Assembly: GCA_002315655.1 (NCBI GenBank)
Contig: DCHO01000018.1
Coordinates: 4,803-20,600, forward strand
Reading direction: 5' to 3'
Origin: Christensenella sp. UBA1750
Lineage (GTDB): Bacteria > Bacillota > Clostridia > Christensenellales > UBA1750
DNA: 15,798 nucleotides
Within the stretch, counting starts at the first letter, position 1. Every line of letters begins with the position of its first letter. The notes under the pieces are model-generated. The model did no database searches. It was given only the letters and a program-made list of their open reading frames with translations, and was not told the DNA's origin. This document shows, one piece after another, positions 7,478 through 14,418 of this stretch. A program made the position numbers and the translations under genes.

Positions 7478-7673
7478 CGTTTTCTCCTTTTGGCGTATCG
7501 TGAAACGGCGAGACGGTGATTCTCACCGTTTCGCCGATTTCTGTCACACGCACAACACGCATCGTTCCTGTCTTTTCGGGATGGCGGGGCGGCAGGGTAC
7601 ATACGACCTCCGCCTTCCTGCCCTCCAGCTTTTCCAATGCCGTCTGCAAAGGAAGTCCGAGCAATTCACGCAT
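7470..7673 (-). CDS. Small conserved-position protein between frr and uppS
   Basis: A 67-residue soluble protein of unknown function. The order is LLGLPLQTALEKLEGR (4-19), a Pro-rich turn PPRHPEKTG (28-36), then two likely strands RVVRVTEIG and VRITVSPF. The opening LGLPLQTALEKL resembles the start of a PASTA domain, but the rest is too short and different to assign it. Reality as a gene is supported by coupling at both ends: its ATG overlaps the frr stop as TGATG, and its stop overlaps the uppS start by 8 nt. There is no signal peptide or membrane segment. Confidence 0.75.
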   Translation of the reverse strand: MRELLGLPLQTALEKLEGRKAEVVCTLPPRHPEKTGTMRVVRVTEIGETVRITVSPFHDTPKGENDG

Positions 7674-8230
7674 CAGACGCTCATGAGCTCCTTTTCCTTC
7701 TCGGCTGTGACGGTATCCACTTCCTTTGTGATCTTGTCCGTCACCTTCTGGATCTTTTCCTCGGCGGATTTCTGCTCATCTTCCGTGATGGCGGAATCCT
7801 TCTTCATCTTCTTGATCTGATCCACAGCATCTCTGCGGATGTTGCGGACGGAGACCTTGCATTCCTCGGCCAGCTTATGGGTCTGCTTGACGAGATCCTT
7901 TCTGCGCTCCTCGGTAAGCTCCGGCACCATGAGACGGATGATCTTGCCGTCGTCGGTGGGATTGATGCCCAAATCGGAAGCCTGAATGGCCTTCTCGATG
8001 ACCTTCATCATGCTGCCTTCCCAGGGATTGATCTGGATGACGCGGGGCTCGGGAATGGAAATGTTCGCAGCCTGAGAGATCGGCACCTGAGAACCGTAGT
8101 AGTCCACGGTGATGCGATCCAATAACTGGGGATTGGCGCGGCCGGCGCGCATGGAGCCCAGCTCCTTCTTATAGAAGCTGACGGATTTGCTCATCTGCTC
8201 CTGCATGGTATCAATGATCTTCTGTGTCAT
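7673..8230 (-). CDS. frr: Ribosome recycling factor
   Basis: A 185-residue RRF, normal length, which with EF-G splits post-termination ribosomes in the cytosol. Domain I is the three-helix bundle (residues 1-30 and about 105-185), and domain II is the inserted beta region. Signature stretches are SMRAGRANPQLLDRI (26-40), YYGSQVPISQAANI (44-57), INPTDDGKIIRLMVPELTEERR (89-110 region) and VRNIRRDAVDQIKK. GAGGAGG lies upstream of the ATG. A good sigma-A-like promoter is found at 8276-8304, so frr probably heads its own transcription unit. The usual upstream partner pyrH is not here; recO precedes instead. Confidence 0.97.
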   Translation of the reverse strand: MTQKIIDTMQEQMSKSVSFYKKELGSMRAGRANPQLLDRITVDYYGSQVPISQAANISIPEPRVIQINPWEGSMMKVIEKAIQASDLGINPTDDGKIIRLMVPELTEERRKDLVKQTHKLAEECKVSVRNIRRDAVDQIKKMKKDSAITEDEQKSAEEKIQKVTDKITKEVDTVTAEKEKELMSV

Positions 8231-8275
8231 ATTCTGTACGCCTCCTCACGGATAAGTAGGTTTTCTCTGTCTCCT

Positions 8276-8304
8276 ATTTTATCGGATTTTGCTCCCTTAG
8301 GCAA
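8276..8304 (-). promoter_or_regulatory. Sigma-A-like promoter for the frr operon
   Basis: On the minus strand TTGCCT (8299-8304), a 17-nt spacer and TAAAAT (8276-8281), matching the consensus at 4 of 6 and 5 of 6 positions. It lies about 45 nt upstream of the frr start and after the recO stop, the best promoter I can see in the long minus-strand block. Confidence 0.7.
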
Positions 8305-8369
8305 GCCCTTTTCGCAATCTTGTGTAAACATTCTTCACAAAAGAAAACAACGCGCCAAGTGCCTGCCCA

Positions 8370-9092
8370 TTATTCCATGTTTTCCGCAAAGGTGAGCGCG
8401 GTAAAGTCCCGTTCCAGTCGGGTGCGCACAAAAATACCGAGGATGCGGCAGAGACGTTTCACATCGCCCTCGCTGGGGCGATACTCCCCGCGAACGGCGT
8501 CCGTCATGCTCTGCATATCGCTGCCGGTAATCACGGGCAGATTGCGGCTTGCGTGCCTTGCGCAGATGACACCGCCGGCCTCATCGTCAAACCGCGCATC
8601 CACAATCCTGCCGCCGCAGGAGGCGCATCTTGTCAGCATGACCCCGTGGCCGGAGAGCACCATGGTGCGCATGAGGAAGGGGAAAACCACGTTTGTCGCG
8701 TCGTGCTCCTTATCAAAGGAAAGGTAGGTCAGCGCCCGCAGCAGCATATCGTAAAGCTCGGGATTCGGGTCGCCGGCCTGCACGATCTCCTCGCAGATCT
8801 GCGTCAGCGCGGCGGCGTAGGAAAGTGCCCGCGGGTCTTCCCGCAGGGGATAAAACGCGCCGTCCAGCATACAGGTCTTGACGTAGTACCGCCCGTTCTT
8901 CTCTTCCAGCACATATTCGCCGGTGCAGAACTGGGTCGCTGCGGCGGATAAAGGACTGCTGGGCTTATGCGCGCCCCGGGCGCAGGCGGAAATGCTTCCT
9001 TCCTCACGGGAAAAAAGCGTGAGCATTCGGTCAAAGTCCCGATACGCCACGCTGCGCAGCACGATTGCATTGATGATCTTCGTTCCCGGCAT
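8370..9092 (-). CDS. recO: DNA repair protein RecO
   Basis: A 240-residue RecO, which loads RecA at gaps together with RecF and RecR. The N-terminal OB fold begins IINAIVLRSVAYRDFDRMLTLFS (6-28, family-typical), followed by the ARGAHKPSSPLS loop. The C-terminal helical domain carries a zinc-type site C156, C159, C177 and H180 (RCASCGG and CARHA), a common variant of the four-Cys form. Placement after era is the known Firmicutes order. The start is the weak point: no clear Shine-Dalgarno sequence precedes the ATG at 9092, and a repeat region abuts it, so the first few residues are uncertain. Confidence 0.93.
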   Translation of the reverse strand: MPGTKIINAIVLRSVAYRDFDRMLTLFSREEGSISACARGAHKPSSPLSAAATQFCTGEYVLEEKNGRYYVKTCMLDGAFYPLREDPRALSYAAALTQICEEIVQAGDPNPELYDMLLRALTYLSFDKEHDATNVVFPFLMRTMVLSGHGVMLTRCASCGGRIVDARFDDEAGGVICARHASRNLPVITGSDMQSMTDAVRGEYRPSEGDVKRLCRILGIFVRTRLERDFTALTFAENME

Positions 9093-9103
9093 AAAGCACG
9101 TTC

Positions 9104-9308
9104 GCAGGGGGAAACCATGTTTTCCCCCTGCACCCCTTTCTGAGAAAGGTCAGGCATCCCACAATAAAGGCACTCATCTTCCCACCCGCAGGCGGCGTTC
9201 TTGGCTCCTCCATTTATGAGGCAGCGAAGCAGCGCACATTTGTGCACTTTGACCCGGTGAACCGTAGGGGCGAGGTCTCCCCGCCCTTCCCCGCGCCGTC
9301 GAGGCGCG
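9104..9308. repeat. Hairpin-rich intergenic repeat region between era and recO
   Basis: The era-recO gap (9093-9362) has no gene but several inverted repeats: 9104-9131 (11-bp stem GCAGGGGGAAA/TTTCCCCCTGC, loop of 6), 9135-9149 (CCTTTC/GAAAGG, loop TGA), 9234-9245 (GCACA/TGTGC), 9268-9286 (one mismatch) and 9292-9308 (CGCGCC/GGCGCG, loop GTCGA). Positions 9119-9136 match 50-67 at 17 of 18, and 9264-9286 matches 5849-5871 at 21 of 23. No stem has a T-run, so none is a standard terminator. It looks like a composite of interspersed repeats. Confidence 0.7.
9264..9286. repeat. GC-rich hairpin repeat, copy 2
   Basis: Second copy of the 23-bp element at 5849-5871, two differences. One of them leaves an A-C mismatch in the stem, and the loop reads TCT. 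Confidence 0.65.
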
Positions 9309-9318
9309 TCGTCCCTCA

Positions 9319-9348
9319 ATTATTCATTCTTCATTTTTCAGTCTTCAA
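9319..9348 (-). promoter_or_regulatory. Possible promoter for recO
   Basis: Minus strand TTGAAG (9343-9348), 18 nt, AATAAT (9319-9324), within an AT-rich island of GAAGA/TGAA-type short repeats (about 9316-9358) just after the era stop. The match is fair, but the low-complexity sequence makes chance likely. Confidence 0.3.
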
Positions 9349-9362
9349 TCTTCATTCCCACT

Positions 9363-10268
9363 CTACGCCCTGTCCGTATATCCTAACGTGCGCAGGTCGC
9401 TCATGGAATTGCGCCAGTCGGGCTTGACCTTAACCCATAATTGCAGGTTGACCTTCTGCCCCAATGTCTTTTCGATGTCGCCTCTGGCCTGCTCGCCGAT
9501 TCTGCGCAGCATATCGCCCTTTTTGCCGATGAGAATGCCCTTGTGGGACTCCTTCTCGCAGAAAATGTTCGCGTGAATGGTGATGGCGCGATTTTCCTCG
9601 CCTTCGCCCTCCATGGAGAGCACCTCCACGCCGATGCCGTGGGGAATCTCGTCCCTGAGGTTGCGCAGAGTCTTTTCGCGGATCATTTCCGCCACCATCT
9701 GCCGCTCGGGCTGGTCGGTGATCATGTCCTCCGGGAAATACTGGGGGCCTTCGGGCATCCACTCGGTCAGCGTGTCGATGAGCGAATCCAGCCCCTTTCT
9801 CTTTTGGGCGGACAGCGGAATAAAGGCGTCCACTTCCTCCTCGGAGAGCCTGTCCAGAAGCGGCGCAAGAATTTCGCCGTTCACCTGGTCGATCTTGTTG
9901 ACCACCAGCGCCTTTTTGACGGGCAGACGCTCGTACTTGTGCAGAATCTCAATGTCCACATTGCGCACATCGGTGGCATCCAGCATCATAATGAGCGCGT
10001 CAATGCCGTCCAGCGCGTCCTTGACCGAGCCCATCATGTATTCGCCCAGCTTGTTGCGGGGCTGGTGCAAACCGGGGGTATCGAGGAAGACGATCTGCAG
10101 ATTCTCCTTCGTCATCACACCCATGATGCGGTTTCGCGTGGTCTGGGCGCGGGAGGAGGTGATGGCGACCTTCTCGCCCACCATGGCGTTCATCAGGGTG
10201 GATTTGCCCACATTCGGGCGGCCGATAATGGCCACAAAGCCGGATCTATACTGTTTTTTCTTGTCCAT
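9363..10268 (-). CDS. era: GTPase Era
   Basis: A 301-residue Era, which binds 16S rRNA near its 3' end and assists 30S assembly. GTPase motifs: G1 GRPNVGKST (16-24), G2 region TTRNRI (43-48), G3 DTPG (63-66), G4 NKID (124-127) and G5 SAQK (153-156). The C-terminal KH domain holds GILIGKKGDMLRRIG (244-258) and ends LGYTDRA. Length matches the family. It starts 3 nt after the ybeY stop, with AGAGGA inside the end of ybeY as its ribosome site. Coupling with ybeY fits a shared role in rRNA maturation. A repeat-filled gap follows before recO. Confidence 0.98.
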   Translation of the reverse strand: MDKKKQYRSGFVAIIGRPNVGKSTLMNAMVGEKVAITSSRAQTTRNRIMGVMTKENLQIVFLDTPGLHQPRNKLGEYMMGSVKDALDGIDALIMMLDATDVRNVDIEILHKYERLPVKKALVVNKIDQVNGEILAPLLDRLSEEEVDAFIPLSAQKRKGLDSLIDTLTEWMPEGPQYFPEDMITDQPERQMVAEMIREKTLRNLRDEIPHGIGVEVLSMEGEGEENRAITIHANIFCEKESHKGILIGKKGDMLRRIGEQARGDIEKTLGQKVNLQLWVKVKPDWRNSMSDLRTLGYTDRA

Positions 10269-10271
10269 TTG

Positions 10272-10769
10272 TTAGTCCTCTCTTGTCAGGCAGCACTGTG
10301 CCAACGCTTTTTCTTCTTTTTCGCGCATGACAGCGCGTTCGTCCTCGGTTTCATGGTCATATCCCAGCAGGTGCAGCGTTCCATGGGCAGACAGATACCC
10401 GATTTCCCGCCGGACGCTGTGCCCGTATTCCTCCGCCTGCTCTTTGGCTCTGTCCACGCAGATGATGAGGTCGCCGATCTCCACCGCGCCGGTCTCCGGG
10501 TCGGTCAGCCCAAGCAGCTCGCGTTTCCCGGCATCCTTCAAATACCCGGAAACCGTGGGGAAGGACAGCACATCCGTCACCCTGTCCACGTCCCGGTATT
10601 CCTTATTGATCTCCCGGATGCGCTCCGGCGCAACCAGCGTGACGCCGGCCAAGGTGTCCAAGTCAATGCCCTCGTTCTTTACGACCTGCTGCATGACCTT
10701 TTCCACCAAGTTTTCCGTTTCCTTGTCCTCGGGAACATTCTCCCGCTCGTCCATCCATTCGATAATCAT
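10272..10769 (-). CDS. ybeY: Endoribonuclease YbeY
   Basis: A 165-residue YbeY, a zinc-dependent endoribonuclease for rRNA maturation and ribosome quality control. The metal motif HGTLHLLGYDH spans residues 129-139 with H129, H133 and H139. Other conserved stretches are TDVLSFP (65-71) and EIGDLIICVDRA (97-108). The start MIIEWMDE matches the family; AGGA lies 10 nt upstream. It begins 11 nt after the 7TM-HD gene stop and is followed by era within 3 nt. dgkA, often found between ybeY and era in Firmicutes, is absent here. Confidence 0.96.
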   Translation of the reverse strand: MIIEWMDERENVPEDKETENLVEKVMQQVVKNEGIDLDTLAGVTLVAPERIREINKEYRDVDRVTDVLSFPTVSGYLKDAGKRELLGLTDPETGAVEIGDLIICVDRAKEQAEEYGHSVRREIGYLSAHGTLHLLGYDHETEDERAVMREKEEKALAQCCLTRED

Positions 10770-10780
10770 GATTGTCCGTC

Positions 10781-13054
10781 CTATTTTTTCAGTGTTTTCA
10801 AATCGGGGTACTCGATGCGCTCATGGTAAATGCCCGCCAGCGTGCGGATGAAGGCATCGGAGATCTCGGAAATTTCGCGGAAGGTCAGCGGCGCTTCGGC
10901 CAGCTGCCCGGATTCGACCTTCTCCTTCACCAGCTTCTCGATAAAGGCAACCATGTTGTCGTAGGAGCGGTCTTTGAGCGTCCGCGCCGCCGCCTCCACG
11001 GTGTCCGCCAGCATGAGGATGGCGGCCTCCTTGGTCTGGGGCTTGGGCCCGTCGTAGGAAAAATCGCGCTCAACGACTTCTTCCCCGCTCTCCTCGGCCT
11101 TTTTCTTCGCGGCAAAATAGAAGTACGCCATGAGCCCGTCGCCGTGGTGCTGGGCGATTAAGTCTATGACCGGGCGGGGCAGCTTGTACTTTTCCGCCAT
11201 GGAAACGCCGTCCCGAACGTGCGCCGCCAGGATCGCCGCCGAAACCTGCGGGTCAAGCCCGTTGTGGGGGTTGGGCTGGTCGATCTGGTTTTCCTTGAAG
11301 AAGATGGGTCTGCGCATCTTGCCCACATCATGATAATATGCCCCAACGCGGCACAGAAGGGCGTTTGCGCCCACCTTATCCGCCGCCGCCTCGGCAAGAT
11401 TCGCCACAAGCAGACAGTGGTGGTGCGTGCCGGGTGCTTCGGTTTGCAGCATCCGAAGCAGGGGCTGCGTGGGATTGCACAGCTCCAGCAGCATCTGCGG
11501 GGTGACGAGCTTAAACAGGGATTCCAGCAGCGGCATCACGCCCACCGCCAGCACCGCCGACAGCAGCCCGCCGCCTGCGCCGTAGACCGCCGACCACAGG
11601 GTCGATTTCACATCCGCGGCGTTCAAAATGCCGCTTGAGAACATTACTATAAAATTGACAAGCGCAATGGCGAACCCGCCGTACAAAAGGGCGCTTCTCT
11701 TATGGGAGTTCTTGGAAAGATACACCGCCATAGAGCCGCCGAAAACCGTCATTAGCACAATCTGGAACATGGAGGCGGTGAAAATGCCCTCCGAGCCGGT
11801 GGCCACAATGCCCGCAATCAGCCCGGAAACCGGCGTCAGCACCAGCGCAAGCCCCTGGGAAAGCAAGCCCGCCACAATGATGATGGCAAGCTCCATGGGC
11901 GCTAAGTATTGATTGATCTCCTTGACCAGACAGCACAGCCCCGTGCCCAACAGCAACACGATCACCAGCAGAAAAATTTCCTTAGGATTGCGCAGCCGCT
12001 CCCGCTCCAACGCCAGCAAATACCCCAGCACCAAAAAGAGCATGAGCAGGGTCAGGATGGCAAGGCCTAAGATCATGGTGATGTCGTACACATTGTCTTC
12101 CAGCAAACCTAAAGCGGATAGCAGGGCGACCTGCTGTTCGGTGACGATCTCGCCGGATTTTACGATATTCTGGCCTTTTTTGTAGATGACAGGCTCCACC
12201 GCGTCGGCAGCCTCCTGCCGCTCCTCCTCCGTGGCTGTCTCGTCAATGAATATGTTTTCTTTAAGGCCAGTGTCCAGAATCGCATACGCGGATTGGGTCA
12301 GGCTGTTCGGAATGCCGCGCCCCAGCACCATCAGATGCACGCTCTGCAATTTGGATTGGAGAGCGCCCTCCTTGATGCCTTCCTCCATGACCTCCCGGGA
12401 AACCCCCAGCACCACGTCACACAGAGTATCAAAGTCGGATTCCCCGGCTTCCAGCAGCTCCACAAGCTGATCTTCGGTAAGCTCCACCTTGCCATCCAGC
12501 GCAGCCGACAACGCAGACAATATCTCGCCCTGCGCGGCCTTCAGTACGTCCTGCGAATTGTAGGCAGGAGTCGGGGCGGGCGTGGGTTCCACGGTGGCCT
12601 CGGCCGTCTTCCCTTCCTCCGGGATGAGGGTTGCAGGGTCGGGCGTGGGTGTCGGCGTCGGGGTCGGCGTAGCCATGGCCTGCACCGAGGCGATGCGGTA
12701 ATCCGTTCTGGCGTCGGTCAGCACCCCCAGAACATAGATCATGTTGTCGTCCACCGTGGCGGAGACCGAGGCATCCAGCTTGGTCATGCCCTCCACAATG
12801 GAGTTCCGCGCCGCCTCCCGCGCCTTTTCCGTGGCAATGGTGTCCTCAATGTCCTTGGTGGCGGTGATGGTTTCATCCGCAATGTCCCCGACTTTGAGGG
12901 CATACTTCTTGGGCGATGCCACCAGCAGGAACACGCCGAAAATGATGGCAAAGCACAAAATCAGCATCAGAACGGAAAGCAGGGTCTTGGACTGCCGCAG
13001 ATGCTCCGATCTTGTCCGCAGCGCCTCTTTTCGGGCTTGCTTTTCTTCACTCAT
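10781..13054 (-). CDS. 7TM-HD (HDIG) family protein, PgpH-like c-di-AMP phosphodiesterase
   Basis: A 757-residue membrane protein. Domains: a first membrane segment (about 24-46); an extracellular 7TMR-HDED-type region (about 50-320); a seven-segment membrane region (about 325-515); and a cytosolic HD domain with H544-H546, H575-D576 (YYHDVGK), H612, H636-H637 (QHHGDG) and D684, a full metal-ligand set. Listeria PgpH, of this architecture, hydrolyses c-di-AMP, so the same activity is likely. Odd feature: the extracellular region carries a Thr-Pro repeat (ATPTPTPTPTP, residues 128-138) and a second Pro-rich run (156-163), probably a flexible linker. AAGGA lies 8 nt before the ATG. ybeY follows at 11 nt. 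Confidence 0.94.
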   Translation of the reverse strand: MSEEKQARKEALRTRSEHLRQSKTLLSVLMLILCFAIIFGVFLLVASPKKYALKVGDIADETITATKDIEDTIATEKAREAARNSIVEGMTKLDASVSATVDDNMIYVLGVLTDARTDYRIASVQAMATPTPTPTPTPDPATLIPEEGKTAEATVEPTPAPTPAYNSQDVLKAAQGEILSALSAALDGKVELTEDQLVELLEAGESDFDTLCDVVLGVSREVMEEGIKEGALQSKLQSVHLMVLGRGIPNSLTQSAYAILDTGLKENIFIDETATEEERQEAADAVEPVIYKKGQNIVKSGEIVTEQQVALLSALGLLEDNVYDITMILGLAILTLLMLFLVLGYLLALERERLRNPKEIFLLVIVLLLGTGLCCLVKEINQYLAPMELAIIIVAGLLSQGLALVLTPVSGLIAGIVATGSEGIFTASMFQIVLMTVFGGSMAVYLSKNSHKRSALLYGGFAIALVNFIVMFSSGILNAADVKSTLWSAVYGAGGGLLSAVLAVGVMPLLESLFKLVTPQMLLELCNPTQPLLRMLQTEAPGTHHHCLLVANLAEAAADKVGANALLCRVGAYYHDVGKMRRPIFFKENQIDQPNPHNGLDPQVSAAILAAHVRDGVSMAEKYKLPRPVIDLIAQHHGDGLMAYFYFAAKKKAEESGEEVVERDFSYDGPKPQTKEAAILMLADTVEAAARTLKDRSYDNMVAFIEKLVKEKVESGQLAEAPLTFREISEISDAFIRTLAGIYHERIEYPDLKTLKK
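12638..12673. repeat. Short in-frame Thr-Pro coding repeat
   Basis: Codons for residues 128-139 of the 7TM-HD protein alternate Thr and Pro, giving a six-base tandem pattern on the minus strand with varied third bases. Such a tract could change length by slippage without breaking frame. Confidence 0.75.
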
Positions 13055-13074
13055 GTTCTCATTCCTTTTCGATA

Positions 13075-13109
13075 TTCAGACGGTTTCCCAATCACAGTTC
13101 CTTCTTAAA
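13075..13109. repeat. 35-bp direct repeat, copy A
   Basis: Matches 13360-13394 at 32 of 35 positions, exactly 285 bp apart. On the minus strand it still reads FKKEL-stop, the last residues of the acetyltransferase, although that gene ends at copy B. Confidence 0.9.
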
Positions 13110-13130
13110 ATCTTCTGATAACATTGTAGG

Positions 13131-13331
13131 TCAATCTGCGTGGATCGCTTTTTCATAAAAACTGCGGCGAGCCGAATCGGAAATGCCGAGAAGCTCACAA
13201 TAATGCGACCAGCTCAATTTTCCAGACACTGTCTGGAATTTCTCATAGGTGAGATAGAACAGACGCATATTATAAATATTTGACTGGGAAAATCCTTTCC
13301 CAAAGGTCATCAGTAATTCAAAGTTGACCAA
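13131..13331 (-). pseudogene. Truncated DUF1016/YhcG-type PDDEXK nuclease fragment
   Basis: A 66-codon frame whose middle, FGKGFSQSNIYNMRLFYLTYEKF followed by QTVSGKLSWSHYCELLGISD and RRSFYEKA (about residues 10-63), is the conserved core of the DUF1016 N-terminal domain. YhcG-type proteins are usually about 340-380 residues with a C-terminal nuclease domain, which is wholly missing here. The family's N-terminal helix region is also cut away: only VNFEL precedes the core, with TTG as the nearest start. The frame ends HAD-stop where relatives usually continue with N-W, so the TGA may be a mutated Trp codon. It is bounded by 35-bp direct repeats (13075-13109, 13360-13394). It is most likely a non-functional remnant. 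Confidence 0.75.
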
Positions 13332-13359
13332 TGATGTCTCATTTCATCGCAAATCGCTG

Positions 13360-13394
13360 TTCAGACGGTTTCCCTCTCAAAGTTCCTTCTTAAA
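13360..13394. repeat. 35-bp direct repeat, copy B
   Basis: This copy includes the real 3' end and stop (13377-13379, minus) of the acetyltransferase gene. With copy A it brackets the DUF1016 fragment. Confidence 0.9.
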
Positions 13395-13802
13395 GCATAT
13401 AATCCGGTTGGCCTCCGCAAAGCCCAGGGACAGGTGAAACGCAAGGGATTTTGCGTTGGAAAGCTCGCAATCGCTGGCAAATTCCCGGCAGCCCAAATCC
13501 TTTGCAAAACCCTCGCAGGCGGCAAGCAGCCTTTTTGCAATGCCGCACCGCTGAAATTCCGGCAGAACGGAAATACCTTCCAGATAACCCACGGGCGAAT
13601 GGGCGCAGCCCTCCACATAATCGTGCCGCAGGGCGCAGGCCGCAATCCCAATCGGGCTCCCGCCGTCCTCGCAGATATAGACCGCAGCCTCCCCGCTTTC
13701 CAGATAGGGAATCAGATTTTCCGGCGCACTGCCCTCCCACATGAGAGCAACCAGCGCATGAAGTTTGGGAAGGTCTTCCCGCGTTGCCAAACGAATCTCC
13801 AT
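13377..13802 (-). CDS. GNAT acetyltransferase, AAC(6')-like
   Basis: A 141-residue GNAT-fold protein. The acetyl-CoA loop is QRCGIA (84-89) after GYLEGISVLPEF. The C-terminal half, EFASDCELSN (107-116) and FHLSLGFAEANRI (122-134), follows the pattern of the chromosomal aminoglycoside 6'-N-acetyltransferases. That makes an AAC(6')-type activity possible, but many relatives with this pattern are untested. The start at 13802 is favoured: GGGAG is 6 nt upstream, inside the end of the nucleotidyltransferase gene, whereas an in-frame ATG at 13829 adds nine residues overlapping that gene. It starts one base after the upstream stop, so coupling is likely. Its 3' end is duplicated at 13075-13109. Confidence 0.87.
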   Translation of the reverse strand: MEIRLATREDLPKLHALVALMWEGSAPENLIPYLESGEAAVYICEDGGSPIGIAACALRHDYVEGCAHSPVGYLEGISVLPEFQRCGIAKRLLAACEGFAKDLGCREFASDCELSNAKSLAFHLSLGFAEANRIICFKKEL

Positions 13803-13803
13803 C

Positions 13804-14415
13804 TTATGCTCCCAAATTCCCGCACACATAGTCTGCCCAAAGGACGATGCTCTCTGTCGTGCGGGTCATAATGGCTTCGTGATACAGTTTGTAGCCCGTT
13901 TCGTCGGTGCTTTTGAGCAGCTGCACCGTCTTTTTGCTGCCGAAATAGAACTCATCCCGCAAAAAGCAATAGTCGCAAAGGCTCTCGGCGAGGAATGCAA
14001 CCGCACGGTACGCGCCTTCCTCGTCCTTCTTCCGCGCCCGCTTCATGGTCTTGCGGATCCACGAAGCGATAAACCGCTTTTCTTCTTCCTCGATGACGGA
14101 GTGCTCCGCCACATACCGCCGCACCCGCTCTTTCAGGGCTTTTCCTGTTCCATCGTCTAAAACGATTTCCGCATCGCAGACAGTCAGGAAGGGGTCAAGG
14201 TCTTCGCCTTCCGTTTCCTCCTTGGTGAAAATGAAGCAGTCCAGCGGCACGCCGCAAATCACCGTGTCGTCATGCCGTCTGTCCTTCTCCTGCACGATCA
14301 CCATACAGTCAAAATCGCTGCATTCGTCCTGCAAGCCATCGGCATAGCTTCCGCAAAGAAGAACGGACAGCGGATGATAGGTTTCCGTCAGATAGGCAAT
14401 GATTTTCTCCCGCAT
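13804..14415 (-). CDS. Nucleotidyltransferase-fold protein
   Basis: A 203-residue protein with a Pol-beta-type nucleotidyltransferase core: LLCGSYADGLQDECSDFDC gives the GS motif (22-23) and the metal Asp pair D34 and D36, with a third candidate D59 (PLDCFIF). The C-terminal half is helical (about 95-200), as in substrate-binding regions of aminoglycoside-type nucleotidyltransferases and HEPN-like domains. The catalytic set looks complete, so the enzyme is probably active, but the substrate is unknown. It starts 3 nt after the small membrane protein and ends one base before the acetyltransferase ATG. Confidence 0.85.
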   Translation of the reverse strand: MREKIIAYLTETYHPLSVLLCGSYADGLQDECSDFDCMVIVQEKDRRHDDTVICGVPLDCFIFTKEETEGEDLDPFLTVCDAEIVLDDGTGKALKERVRRYVAEHSVIEEEEKRFIASWIRKTMKRARKKDEEGAYRAVAFLAESLCDYCFLRDEFYFGSKKTVQLLKSTDETGYKLYHEAIMTRTTESIVLWADYVCGNLGA

Positions 14416-14418
14416 GGC

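Noticed and set aside
8305..8369. A terminator after recO
   Set aside because: Only a weak 5-bp TTGTG/CACAA pairing is visible, without a GC-rich stem or T-run.
9104..9149. The two strong hairpins after 9104 as an intrinsic terminator for era
   Set aside because: Neither is followed by a T-run in the transcribed direction, and they lie right before recO.
9441..10829. A 462-codon open frame on the plus strand opposite era and ybeY
   Set aside because: It is antisense to two certain genes, its protein is His/Arg/Gln-rich without any motif, and it reflects GC-rich codon use on the other strand.
13131..13331. An intact restriction-associated or defence gene of the DUF1016 family
   Set aside because: Only about 55 residues of the N-terminal domain remain, and the nuclease domain is gone.
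13804..14415. Naming the nucleotidyltransferase an aminoglycoside resistance gene
   Set aside because: The GS/DxD core is shared by many unrelated nucleotidyltransferases, including antitoxins and tRNA enzymes; the sequence alone does not give the substrate.
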